DNA of 50,218 nucleotides. Origin: Gammaproteobacteria bacterium (lineage in GTDB: Bacteria; Pseudomonadota; Gammaproteobacteria; Steroidobacterales; Woeseiaceae). Below the pieces are notes generated by a model. It searched no databases, was not told the DNA's origin, and saw only the letters and a list, made by a program, of their open reading frames with translations. Shown here piece after piece: positions 25,775 to 34,275 of the stretch; position 1 is the first letter of the stretch, and every line of letters starts with the position of its first letter. The DNA lies in NCBI GenBank assembly GCA_018677555.1, contig JAHHOT010000131.1, positions 1 to 50,218 on the forward strand, written 5' to 3'. The position numbers and the translations under genes are program-made.

Positions 25775-25787
25775 CCGAGGAGTTTCT

Positions 25788-25904
25788 ATGCCAATCCCTT
25801 TTCGAAAAGTTTTCCGGCGACCGGCTGTGAGGCGCATTCTTCTTCCATTCACGATGGCGCTCGCGTTGATCGTGGTTACCGCGTTCGTCACTATCGGCGC
25901 CTGA
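25788..25904 (+). CDS. Small single-helix membrane protein, 38 residues
   Basis: The ATG at 25788 follows CCGAGGAGTTTCT, a good ribosome binding site. The product starts MPIPFRKVFRRPAVRRI, very basic, then has one hydrophobic helix (LLPFTMALALIVVTAFVTIG) and ends. This looks like a small membrane protein with a cytoplasmic basic N-terminus. The next gene begins 17 bases later with a GTG, so the two are probably co-transcribed. Confidence 0.5.
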   Translation: MPIPFRKVFRRPAVRRILLPFTMALALIVVTAFVTIGA

Positions 25905-25921
25905 GCTACAAAGCGTGCGCC

Positions 25922-26782
25922 GTGCCTGACACTGCTTTGAAACCGAGCGGTATATACCGGTTCACATCGATTGCCCGCCCGGTAGATCCACGCTATCCGA
26001 CAAACCGGGCCGTCTTGATACTACTGCCGATTCTGGCTCTTGCGAGCGCCGGCATGGCAGCGGTCCTGGACCTGAACGGCAGCATGCTTTCCGCGGCGTT
26101 CGGCACCTTGTTGACGGGCTTCGCGGCGTGGGCCCTGACGCGCGAACTTGCACCTGACGACGATGCGGCAGCTTTTCTCGCGTTAGCGCTTTCGTGGCCG
26201 GCGCATTTGTTCCTGGGAGCGAGCTCGGTTTTGCTGCCGTTCGTCGCGCTGTTTCTTGTGCGAATTGTGAATCGGTCTACCGGGCCCATGGCGCGTCCGT
26301 TCGATACTGTTGCGATCCTCGGTTTCACGATCTGGGCGGCGATCAGTCTCGGTCAGCACCTTATCCTGCTTCTGGCAGCCGCCGCTTTCTCACTCAACGC
26401 AACGCTCAGGGATCCACAGCGAAACCATCTTCTGGCAGCCGCTGTATGTCTCGCTGTTTTCGGTTGGCTGGTCGCTGGCGCTTTTCCACTCACGTTCGGT
26501 TACGTGGGTTTGCAGGACTGGTGGATTGTTCTTCTGCTGGCCGGCGCGAATATTCTCGTGCTTGCACAAGCCGGCGAACCGGCGTCTGTTTGTGATGTGT
26601 TCTCAGAGCGTCTCGATAAAAAGCGCGTGGCAGCCGGCCTGGTGCTCGGTTTTCTTGTCGCCTTTCAGGCGCTCATCACCGAGGGCCGTGCAGCTTGGCT
26701 GGAGACCCCGATCTGGGCATGTCTCGTTGCCGTGCCGGTCTCTCTGTTAGCTCGGCGTTTGTGGAAATGGGGACATTCCTGA
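25922..26782 (+). CDS. Integral membrane protein of unknown function
   Basis: 286 residues from a GTG. About eight hydrophobic segments are visible (ILLPILALASAGMAAVL, AAFGTLLTGFAAWAL, HLILLLAAAAFSL and others), with a cytoplasmic-looking N-terminus. No transporter signature is recognised. The last residues, KWGHS, and the TGA stop are encoded by the start of a family B palindrome (AAATGGGGACATTCCTGA), so the natural C-terminus has been replaced or extended by the repeat. Confidence 0.75.
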   Translation: MPDTALKPSGIYRFTSIARPVDPRYPTNRAVLILLPILALASAGMAAVLDLNGSMLSAAFGTLLTGFAAWALTRELAPDDDAAAFLALALSWPAHLFLGASSVLLPFVALFLVRIVNRSTGPMARPFDTVAILGFTIWAAISLGQHLILLLAAAAFSLNATLRDPQRNHLLAAAVCLAVFGWLVAGAFPLTFGYVGLQDWWIVLLLAGANILVLAQAGEPASVCDVFSERLDKKRVAAGLVLGFLVAFQALITEGRAAWLETPIWACLVAVPVSLLARRLWKWGHS

Positions 26783-26858
26783 TTTAGCGTACTAGTACGT
26801 TAAATCAGGAATGTCCCCATTTTTTCCACTAAATCAGGAATGTCCCCATTTTTTCCAT
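26765..26858. repeat. Family B palindrome with duplicated right arm
   Basis: A full palindrome around GTACTAGTAC ends in a right arm plus flank that is repeated in tandem: 29 bases beginning TAAATCAGGAATGTCCCC at 26801-26829 and again at 26830-26858. The left edge encodes the end of the membrane protein before it. Confidence 0.92.
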
Positions 26859-26864
26859 TTTTTT

Positions 26865-27311
26865 CTATTCGGTGCTAACTCCTACGGCCACATGGCATTC
26901 CTGGCATTGCGCCGTGATTCGTTCCGCCGCGCCGCGCGCTATCGCAAGATCAGGTGCGGCTTGAACGGCTTCGGCTTCCGTACGCATGCGATAAAGAATC
27001 GGCAGCCAGTCGGATTGCACATTGGCATCGGAGTCATGCTCCGCCAACCATTTCGCGTGCGTTTTAGCCGCTTCGAGGTCCCCATCCGCGAGCGCGAAAT
27101 TGAGCTCGTCGAGTTTTTCCGCGTGATCGTGCATATGGCTGCGAAGTGATGCGCTCTGCCAGATCTCGTTCCCTGCGGTGGGAGCAGCGGGTTCGGGTGC
27201 GGTCATCGTTGCTTTGTCTACTGATTCGGCTGTAACCACTGCTTTCTCTTTTTCGGCGCAACCCGTCGCGCTCAATACGCACCCGACAACCAGGATCATG
27301 CGGAATTTCAT
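26865..27311 (-). CDS. Lipoprotein with a single CXXCH heme site
   Basis: 148 residues from the ATG at 27311; the much longer open frame upstream is not used, because the signal peptide MKFRMILVVGCVLSATGC with its lipobox starts here. The mature protein is helical (SLRSHMHDHAEKLDELNFAL) and ends with CQECH (136-140), a c-type heme attachment motif. The helical body with a C-terminal heme resembles cytochrome c' or c-556 folds. Probably an outer- or inner-membrane-anchored periplasmic electron carrier. Confidence 0.82.
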   Translation of the reverse strand: MKFRMILVVGCVLSATGCAEKEKAVVTAESVDKATMTAPEPAAPTAGNEIWQSASLRSHMHDHAEKLDELNFALADGDLEAAKTHAKWLAEHDSDANVQSDWLPILYRMRTEAEAVQAAPDLAIARGAAERITAQCQECHVAVGVSTE

Positions 27312-27406
27312 AGCGGCTCCCTTGTTACACGAAAATGACAATGAATCATACGATAATGAAATGAAATTGCCCTTGTGGTTTATACGCACATGCCCATTGT
27401 GCGCCG

Positions 27407-27463
27407 GGTGGGGAAGTAGCTGATTTAACGTCCAAATACGCGAAATCCAGAATGTCCCCATTT
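27407..27463. repeat. Degenerate family B palindrome
   Basis: GTGGGGAAGTAGCTGATTTA and GAAATCCAGAATGTCCCCAT face each other around ACGTCCAAATACGC. The left arm has several changes and pairing is partly lost, making this the oldest-looking family B copy here. Confidence 0.75.
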
Positions 27464-27478
27464 CGACTCCATTTTTCG

Positions 27479-28399
27479 TCAGGGGACGTTCGGAACGTTC
27501 CCGGGGGGCAATCGCATCAGGCGGGTTTCTCGCCATACGATCAGAATATTTGATCCGATGACGACGGCTGCGCCGACAAAAACGACCGGTAGCGGCCATT
27601 CGTTCCAGACCAGCCAGCCGAATAACGTGGCCCAGACGATACTGCTGAAATTCGTGACCGCCACGATGGCAGCCGGCGTGTATTTCAACGCGGTGGCGTA
27701 CAGCCACTGAGCCAAGGCTCCGCATAGCCCAACCCCAAAGAAAAATGGAATCTCCGCGACAGTCGGCGTGTTCGCGACGAACGGCAGCGCAAGGCCGGTG
27801 AGGAACGTGCCGATGACGAAGAAATAGAAGGTAACCGTCTCGGGGCGTTCGTGTCCGCCCAGGTGCCGCAACAGGATGCTCATGAACGCCTGCATCAACG
27901 CAGCGGAGAGCGCAATCGTCACTCCCAGCGAATTCGCATCGCCGGTCAGATTCGCCATGATGATCACACCGAAGAACCCCACAAGCACCGCTGTCCACCG
28001 ATACGCGCCGACTCGTTCTTTCAGGATGACGACCCCAAGCACTGGAATAAACAGCGACGACGCGAAAAGCAGAACGGTAGTTTCTGCCATCGGCATGAGC
28101 GAATAAGCCCCAAACGTCAGAACGAGCGTGACCACGCCAAGCGCCGCTCGGGCAGCGACGAGACGCGGCTTTCTCTGGATGACCACGATCTCACGGCGGC
28201 CGAACAGAAAAATGGCCGCGAGGAAGGGTATGCAGGCAACCAGATTTCGATAGAACGCAATCTCGATCACCGAGTGATTCGAGCTGAGGTATTTTGCGAA
28301 CACGTTCATCAGCGTGAACATCAGAATCGCGCCGACTGCCGCAGCGATGCCCAGCCCCAAACGCTCGGTTTGGTCTCCAATCGTATTGTCACTATTCAT
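27479..28399 (-). CDS. DMT-family (EamA) transporter
   Basis: About 306 residues from the ATG at 28399 (MNSDNTIGDQTERL). An upstream in-frame ATG at 28441 lies inside a family B palindrome and is judged not to be the start. Ten helices in two EamA halves: half one contains LNVFAKYL-like sequence and AALGVVTLVLTFGAYSLMPMAETTVLLFASSLFIPVLG; half two contains VGLCGALAQWLYATALKYTPAAIVAVTNFSSIVWATLFGWL. These are typical of drug/metabolite exporters of the RhaT/YdcZ kind. The substrate is unknown. Confidence 0.88.
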   Translation of the reverse strand: MNSDNTIGDQTERLGLGIAAAVGAILMFTLMNVFAKYLSSNHSVIEIAFYRNLVACIPFLAAIFLFGRREIVVIQRKPRLVAARAALGVVTLVLTFGAYSLMPMAETTVLLFASSLFIPVLGVVILKERVGAYRWTAVLVGFFGVIIMANLTGDANSLGVTIALSAALMQAFMSILLRHLGGHERPETVTFYFFVIGTFLTGLALPFVANTPTVAEIPFFFGVGLCGALAQWLYATALKYTPAAIVAVTNFSSIVWATLFGWLVWNEWPLPVVFVGAAVVIGSNILIVWRETRLMRLPPGNVPNVP

Positions 28400-28429
28400 A
28401 GGTGCGGCGGATGCTAGCAGCAATAGACT

Positions 28430-28487
28430 AAATGGGGACATTCCTGATTTAGCGTAATAGTGCGTTAAATCAGGAATGTCCCCATTT
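28430..28487. repeat. Family B palindrome
   Basis: AAATGGGGACATTCCTGATT and its inverse around AGCGTAATAGTGCGT. It lies upstream of the DMT gene and offers that gene an alternative in-frame ATG (28441). Confidence 0.92.
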
Positions 28488-28631
28488 CATTGTTTTCGGC
28501 TACCATGTGCTGCGCGCTGGGCTGCCTGCCAAAGACCCTGAACTTGGCGGTTGGCCATCGGTCAACTTCATGGCAATCCCATGCTGCGCACGTGAAGGGG
28601 ACGTGACGTAAACTCTAATAAAAAGAAAGAC

Positions 28632-30641
28632 ATGCATTATTCTGCCCGGAGCCACGGAATCCCGGATGGCGTACGAACGTGCCGATTCCCAGCTACTTTT
28701 GTCTACCTTTGCCTGATCACCGCTTGCGGCGGCGGCAGCCCGAGCAGCCCTTTCGATGGCGGCGATGCGACCCAGTTGCAGCCCCCACCGGTATCGAGCG
28801 TTTCCGCGAGCGGTACTGACGGTGGCATTGTCGTCGACTGGTTCGGCTCTATCACGGCGACGGGTTACAATGTTTACTGGAGCGATACCCCCGGTGTCAC
28901 CCAGCAGTCCGGCACCAGGGCCACCTTCAGCCTGCCGCCCGGCACCATTACCGGGCTGACCAACGGCACCACCTACTACGCGATCGTCACCGCAACCAAC
29001 GACAACGGCGAGAGCGCAGCGTCCAACGAGGTGCAGGCGGTCGCCATGCTACAGCCACCGCCCGCGGTCATTGGCGTGAAGGCAGAGCCCGGCGACGGCG
29101 ACGCCACGATCGAATGGTTCGACCAGGCCGATGCGGACTCTTACAGTGTCTTCTGGGGCACGAACCCGTCGGGCGGCGGTACGGAAATCACGGGCGCCAC
29201 CAGCCCGTTCGTGGTCACCGGCCTGACCAACAGCGAGACCTATTACCTCTCGGTTGCCGGTAATAACGCCGCGGGTCAGGGTGCGGCCTCGCAGGTTGTC
29301 GAGGCAACGCCGGTTGCCGCGGTCCCTGGATGGACCGCGCAGACAGAAATCAACACGCCATTCAGCGGAATTGCCAACGACCTGGAGTTGGAGGACGTAG
29401 CCATCAATGACAGCGGCGTGGCCGCTGCGCTGTGGACCAGCTCGGAAGGTTTTTTCGGGTCATTGAAGCGTATTGTCGTCAACCACACGGCATCCGGTTC
29501 CTGGGGTGAACAATTGATACTCGCCAACGCCGGGTCATCGGCCTCTGTCGCAGTCACACCGGCCGGTGACATCCACGTAGCCAGCGACGAGGGCGCGACG
29601 GTCAGGACGCGTCGCAACACTAACGATGCATGGTCGGACGCGACCGTCATTCGTAACGGCTCTGCCGTAGCAAACAGCTTCGGCGTGAAACTGGCCGCGG
29701 ACGGCCAGGGGAACGTGTTCCTTTGCTGGGTGGAGGACACGTTCCCCGCAGGCACCGATCCTCTCAGGAGCACGCACAGGCTATGGGTCGCGCGCTTCGA
29801 CGCCAACACGGAAGCCTGGGGAGCACCCGAACTGATCAGCACGTCGTTGAGCTGGATACGATCGCCGCGAATCACTGCCGGTGCTGCGAACACCGCGATC
29901 GTAGCCTGGCTGCAGGATTCCGTGGAGCACGACCCGACCATGCAGAACCCACCCGACCGCAGAGTGGTTTACGCGAGCCGCTACGACGGGGTTGCCTGGC
30001 AGTCTGCTGCGGTCGTTGGTCGAAACGACCTGGTCGATTTCGATAGCGGCGACGAGCTTGCGCTGAACGGCAATGCGGGTGGCTCTGCCGTCGTCACCTG
30101 GACACAAACACGCTCGGCGACCGGCACGCCGGACGCCTACCAGGTGGAAGCCGTGCGCTACGATGCGCAGCTCAGCCAGTGGTCCGCGCCGGAGAACATC
30201 GTCGACGGCACGACGCAGGCGATCGTTCCGAACGTGACTCTCGACGGCGCCAGCGCAAGTCTCGCGGCGTGGATCAACGGTACGGATACCGTTGTCAGCG
30301 GTTCGACATTTGACCCTGTCGCATCACTGTGGGGCGTGGAAACGGATATTCCGACCGACATTCTCGGCGCAAGAGAGCCTTATGGCATCGACGGCGACGA
30401 GGCGGGTTCGCTCGTCGTTGCGTGGGCCAAGGACTTCCAGGTACCGAAGGGAATATTCGTACGGCGGCAGGAAGCGGGTTCGGGCACCTGGGGCACGACC
30501 GCTCATCTTGGTGGGCGCGTCGGCGACGAGCTGCTGTTCGAGATGAGTGGCAGCGGCTACGCAATTGTTGTCACGAAGACACAGGTCACTCAGCGCGAGA
30601 GTCGCAACAACGTCGTATACGGGACGATCTATACGCCGTAG
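28632..30641 (+). CDS. Lipoprotein with two fibronectin type III domains
   Basis: 669 residues. The signal peptide ends at LITAC, a lipobox (Cys about 32), followed by GGGSPSSPF. Two fibronectin III domains follow (about 50-138 and 140-225): VSASGTDGGIVVDWFG...YNVYWSD and VKAEPGDGDATIEWFD...YSVFWGT, each ending in a TGLTNG/S-type loop and a TYY strand. The remaining 440 residues hold repeated strands such as RIVVNHTASGSWGEQLI, LWVARFDANTEAWGAPELIS and EAVRYDAQLSQWSAPENIV, which look like a beta-propeller with W-x-x-P/A blades. Probably cell-surface binding or glycan related; no catalytic site is seen. Convergent with the TonB receptor gene, with a terminator between them. Confidence 0.82.
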   Translation: MHYSARSHGIPDGVRTCRFPATFVYLCLITACGGGSPSSPFDGGDATQLQPPPVSSVSASGTDGGIVVDWFGSITATGYNVYWSDTPGVTQQSGTRATFSLPPGTITGLTNGTTYYAIVTATNDNGESAASNEVQAVAMLQPPPAVIGVKAEPGDGDATIEWFDQADADSYSVFWGTNPSGGGTEITGATSPFVVTGLTNSETYYLSVAGNNAAGQGAASQVVEATPVAAVPGWTAQTEINTPFSGIANDLELEDVAINDSGVAAALWTSSEGFFGSLKRIVVNHTASGSWGEQLILANAGSSASVAVTPAGDIHVASDEGATVRTRRNTNDAWSDATVIRNGSAVANSFGVKLAADGQGNVFLCWVEDTFPAGTDPLRSTHRLWVARFDANTEAWGAPELISTSLSWIRSPRITAGAANTAIVAWLQDSVEHDPTMQNPPDRRVVYASRYDGVAWQSAAVVGRNDLVDFDSGDELALNGNAGGSAVVTWTQTRSATGTPDAYQVEAVRYDAQLSQWSAPENIVDGTTQAIVPNVTLDGASASLAAWINGTDTVVSGSTFDPVASLWGVETDIPTDILGAREPYGIDGDEAGSLVVAWAKDFQVPKGIFVRRQEAGSGTWGTTAHLGGRVGDELLFEMSGSGYAIVVTKTQVTQRESRNNVVYGTIYTP

Positions 30642-30723
30642 TTTGGCAGGAGAATCGCCCATATTCGCTGCACATGTGCGTGGCGCTGACTCACTGTCGT
30701 CCAATCAAGCGGCCAAAGAAAAA

Positions 30724-30748
30724 CCGGCGGTGACAAAGTCACCGCCGG
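30724..30748 (-). terminator. Intrinsic terminator of the TonB-dependent receptor gene
   Basis: CCGGCGGTGAC, loop AAA, GTCACCGCCGG form a perfect 11-pair stem. On the minus strand it is followed by TTTTTCTTT, a proper U-tract, so it terminates transcription from the receptor gene. In the plus direction the tail is only mildly T-rich, so it may work weakly for the fibronectin gene. Confidence 0.85.
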
Positions 30749-30771
30749 CCCATTCTGTTTGCCGCGCAGGG

Positions 30772-33387
30772 CTACCAGTTGTAGCGATAGGTCAGGCGTA
30801 ACTCCCGCGGACGCGCCGAGTACTGACGGCCATCCGTCCATCGTGTTGGTACATAGGTGATGGCGCGCTCATCCGCGATGTTGTTCAGCGCAAGTTGTAC
30901 GCTCCAGGTTTCACTTTCCACGCCCGCGATCAGGTTCGCGATCCCGTATGAATCCATCGTCGTGATATTGCCGCGCAACAGTGTACTGCTGGTCAACAGG
31001 GTAGAGCCTTGTGTCGCGTTCGTCTGTTCGTCTACCCAGCTGTAATCAAGGCGGACGAAGCCTTCGTTGTTCCATATCGGGAAGCTGTATTCACCTCCCA
31101 GTGACCACTTGATTTCCGGTGACAGCGGCAGCTGCTCACCCTCTCCAACGATAACGTCATCGCCGATCGACGCGCCCTGAGTCACCTCGGACGTTGTGTA
31201 GGAAAATGCACCCTCAAGTGTCAGCCCTTCGGTTGCTGCAAAAGCAAAGTTCGTCTCGAAACCGTCGATTTCGGCCTCGCCGGTGTTGACGGTGACCTGG
31301 CCCCACCCAAAATCAATGGTCGGGTCAGCAGCCACCAACTGCATGTCTTCCCATACCATGTGATAGGCCGCCATATTCAGCACTATGCGGCCATCCAGGA
31401 GCGTTGTTTTCAGGCCAATCTCATAGTTAAGGACTTTATCCGGATCGTATCTGCGGTTGGCTGTACTGACGGCGCGAATGATATTCGTCCCGCCTACCCG
31501 GAACCCTTCCGAGTAGGTAAAGTAGGACATGATGTCGTCGTTGAACGAATACGTGAGTCTTGCCAGCGGCAATACATCATCGTTTTTCGCCAAGCTGCGC
31601 GCTGGCGCAGTACCAATCCTGTTGTCATCGGTGACATTGCCGGGATCCCTGATACACACACCGGTCGCATCTTCGAGACAGTTTTGCGATTGCGTGCCAT
31701 CGGCATTCAGGGTCTGGTTTGAATCATCTTCTTCTGCTTCGAAGTAACGCGCACCGACGACAAGATTGAGGTTGTCGGTGATATCGAAGCCCACCTCACC
31801 GAAAATCGACCATTCCTTTTCTATGGTTCGACCGGTGCCGAACCAGGACTGACCGGGGCTACGGACGTCAAATCCCTCAGGCTGGTTGTTGATGATGGTG
31901 CCGGAAATGCTGGAGCCGTAATTGTCGACGATACCCCTGAACACGTAAGTGCTCTCTATCCTTTCGTAGAAGCCACCAATCATCCATTGCAGGCGCTGGT
32001 CCGGATCATTCGACGCCAGGCGGAATTCCTGCGCAAAGCGATCCATCTCGGTGCGATTCCACATCCGCGATGTAGTGTCCGTGAGTTCCGTAATATAGTA
32101 GGTATACGGTCCCGGGCCCGGCGTCCAGCCGGTGATTGACCCATTGTAGGCGGGAATACTGAAGGTGTAGGTGCTGGCGTAGTTCGTGCCGAAATAGGCG
32201 ATATCGAACATATTGTAATAAACGCCACCGACGCCCATGAACTGGTGCAGATAGGTCGATGAATCGAGATCGTAGACGATCTCCCGATCCATGTAGCCCG
32301 TTGCCGATGTGAAGTCCGCAAAACCGAGGTCGCCCTCGATCACCAGCGAACCTATGTACCAGTCATCATCCTTGGTTTCGCTATTGAAGCGGATCTGATT
32401 GAGGTCCCCGGCATCCGGTTCCCAGGATGCAATGCCGTCCGCAAAGGTGCTCTGGTAGTTGTACATCCCGGTGATCAGCCAGGCGTCATTCGGTGCCCAG
32501 GTACCGGTAACACGCAGTACATTCGTTTCGATATCCCCGATATCGTCTTCCGCGACCTGGTGATTCGTCTTCGTCACGCGGTCGATAGCCGGCCGGCCGA
32601 AATTCGGACCATCAAAGCCGCCAGGGTAGGAATAAGGCGCGGGGGCGGAATTGAACGCAGCGTCCCAGTCATGCGTGTCGGCAGTGGAACCACGGATGTT
32701 GTCGACGTATCCGCCTGCCAATTCCTGCTTGCCGGTTATGCGAACCCCCAGTTCGCCTTCGATCAACGGAATGTTGACGGCACCCTGCAAATCGTAGCTG
32801 GGATCGCCCTCTGGCATATAGGCGCCCGAGACTTCGACGAAACCGCCAAACTCGGAGAGATCGGGCTTGGCGGTAATGAATTTCAGGACGCCGGACTGCG
32901 CGCTTGCCCCATAGGTCGTTGGCTGCGGCCCGGACACCGCTTCGATGCGTTCCAGGTCCACCGTCGCCACTTCAGGGTTCAGACCCTGAGACGTGATCGG
33001 CATTTCGTTGAAGAACATCGCTGCGGAAGAGTTGCCGCTGAAGGCATCCGCAGTGACGGTTACGCCGCGGAACACCACGATGGAATTGCCAGGCATCCAG
33101 GATGAATAGGTCAGGCTGGGAATAAGACGGGCATAATCTTCAAGCGTTTTGATGCCCTGTCTCTGGATCTGCTGCGCGCCGAACGCCTGCACGCTGATCG
33201 GTACGTCCTGCAGGGTCTCAGTGCGTTTCCGCGCTGTGACGATAATTTCTTCAAGCGCCAGTTCATCCTGCGCCATTGCTTCAGGAGCCGCCGTGACGGC
33301 AGCCGATGCTCCGCATGCCACCATGACGGCACGATTGACCGGGTTCAAGTTAAAATTTTTCTGCTTGCTACTGGATTCGGCCATCAT
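30772..33387 (-). CDS. TonB-dependent receptor
   Basis: About 871 residues from the ATG at 33387, chosen because AAGGGGG precedes it; the open frame extends to 33462 without a ribosome site. The signal peptide VNRAVMVACGASAAVTAAPEAMAQ-like stretch ends near residue 40. The Ton box is EEIIVTARKR (about 46-55), then the plug domain (VPISVQAFGAQQI, NSIVVFRGV) and a 22-strand barrel ending in an aromatic residue (YRYNW), as expected for BamA recognition. Such receptors import siderophores, sugars, peptides or aromatic compounds. It is divergent from the hydroxylase-propeller pair. A strong inverted repeat lies in its leader. Confidence 0.93.
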   Translation of the reverse strand: MMAESSSKQKNFNLNPVNRAVMVACGASAAVTAAPEAMAQDELALEEIIVTARKRTETLQDVPISVQAFGAQQIQRQGIKTLEDYARLIPSLTYSSWMPGNSIVVFRGVTVTADAFSGNSSAAMFFNEMPITSQGLNPEVATVDLERIEAVSGPQPTTYGASAQSGVLKFITAKPDLSEFGGFVEVSGAYMPEGDPSYDLQGAVNIPLIEGELGVRITGKQELAGGYVDNIRGSTADTHDWDAAFNSAPAPYSYPGGFDGPNFGRPAIDRVTKTNHQVAEDDIGDIETNVLRVTGTWAPNDAWLITGMYNYQSTFADGIASWEPDAGDLNQIRFNSETKDDDWYIGSLVIEGDLGFADFTSATGYMDREIVYDLDSSTYLHQFMGVGGVYYNMFDIAYFGTNYASTYTFSIPAYNGSITGWTPGPGPYTYYITELTDTTSRMWNRTEMDRFAQEFRLASNDPDQRLQWMIGGFYERIESTYVFRGIVDNYGSSISGTIINNQPEGFDVRSPGQSWFGTGRTIEKEWSIFGEVGFDITDNLNLVVGARYFEAEEDDSNQTLNADGTQSQNCLEDATGVCIRDPGNVTDDNRIGTAPARSLAKNDDVLPLARLTYSFNDDIMSYFTYSEGFRVGGTNIIRAVSTANRRYDPDKVLNYEIGLKTTLLDGRIVLNMAAYHMVWEDMQLVAADPTIDFGWGQVTVNTGEAEIDGFETNFAFAATEGLTLEGAFSYTTSEVTQGASIGDDVIVGEGEQLPLSPEIKWSLGGEYSFPIWNNEGFVRLDYSWVDEQTNATQGSTLLTSSTLLRGNITTMDSYGIANLIAGVESETWSVQLALNNIADERAITYVPTRWTDGRQYSARPRELRLTYRYNW

Positions 33388-33407
33388 TGTTGCCCCCTTG
33401 CCGTTAG

Positions 33408-33435
33408 GTGTTTGTTGCCACAAAGCAACAAACAC
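33408..33435. promoter_or_regulatory. 11-bp inverted repeat in the leader of the TonB receptor gene
   Basis: GTGTTTGTTGC, spacer CACAAA, GCAACAAACAC, perfectly symmetric, 21-48 bases upstream of the receptor ATG. A TATACT on the minus strand lies just beyond at about 33446-33451, which would place the repeat right at the 5' end of the message. It could be a repressor operator or an RNA hairpin. Between it and the hydroxylase start (33697) nothing else is recognised. Confidence 0.6.
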
Positions 33436-33696
33436 AACCACCCTTAGTATACTTGATAACATAGTCTAATTGACCTCTGCATAGCAGCGGGTAGGGTGCG
33501 ACAGCTGTGCGCTGGACCGACGCAGGGGGCCGGTCGTTTTATGTGGTCGGATCCTGCAACAGGGGGATAAAACCTGAGAAACAGGCCAAAACCTCGGCCA
33601 TAATTAATCCTCCGGAATGTGTCAATTATTACTAATCGAGGAACATTGCTGCACCGATCAGCGACACGGGGACCGGGCGGGTATCAGGGGCAGAAC

Positions 33697-34275
33697 ATGG
33701 ATATCGGAGTACCAATCAAGGACCTGGGTGCGCTAGACGCAACACAATTGCGGGACGCGATCCTGAGCCAGGACGATAGTGCCTGGGATGAGGACGAGCA
33801 GCGCCAGGTCGACTACGACGTTCACCGGCAGACGAAATCGATCGTCATGCTGTTCGCCTCCCAGACATGGCCCCGGGTCACCGTCACCCGGGAAAAGGGC
33901 TGGGACCGTATCGCAGACGTTGCCAACCCGATAATGGCCGAGATCATCGAGCGATTTTATCCGCCGGGGGGCACCGTCATCCGCGCGGTTGCGGCAAGAC
34001 TCCTCGCGGGGGCGAGCATCACCCCGCACATCGACTCATTGCCCTCGTTTGCCTACGGACACCGCATTCATATCCCCATTACCACCAACAAGCTGGTCAG
34101 ATTCATGATTGACGGGCGCCCGTACAGGTTCGAGATCGGGCACGTTTATGAAATCAACAACCTGAAAACGCACAGCGTCGCCAATGCCGGCAAAGAAGAC
34201 CGTATCAGTTTTATCTTCGACTATGTCCCGCCCGATCTTGCCAAAGCGCAGAATGCAGAATTTGTGAATGGTTAA
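33697..34275 (+). CDS. Aspartyl/asparaginyl beta-hydroxylase-like 2OG-Fe(II) oxygenase
   Basis: 192 residues from the ATG at 33697, supported by AGGGGCAG upstream; an open frame begins earlier at 33619 but has no ribosome site. Motifs match the Asp/Asn-hydroxylase family (PF05118 type): PHIDSLPSF (His111, Asp113), GHRIHIPI (122-128), and YEINNLKTHSVANAG with the second iron His159, then Arg169 for 2-oxoglutarate. The family hydroxylates protein or free aspartate/asparagine side chains. It overlaps the following propeller gene by 8 bases, so the two are translationally coupled. The target is unknown. Confidence 0.85.
   Translation: MDIGVPIKDLGALDATQLRDAILSQDDSAWDEDEQRQVDYDVHRQTKSIVMLFASQTWPRVTVTREKGWDRIADVANPIMAEIIERFYPPGGTVIRAVAARLLAGASITPHIDSLPSFAYGHRIHIPITTNKLVRFMIDGRPYRFEIGHVYEINNLKTHSVANAGKEDRISFIFDYVPPDLAKAQNAEFVNG

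Noticed and set aside
27312..27998. Upstream extension of the cytochrome-like lipoprotein frame
   Set aside because: The true signal peptide and lipobox begin at 27311; the extension overlaps the transporter gene and a repeat.
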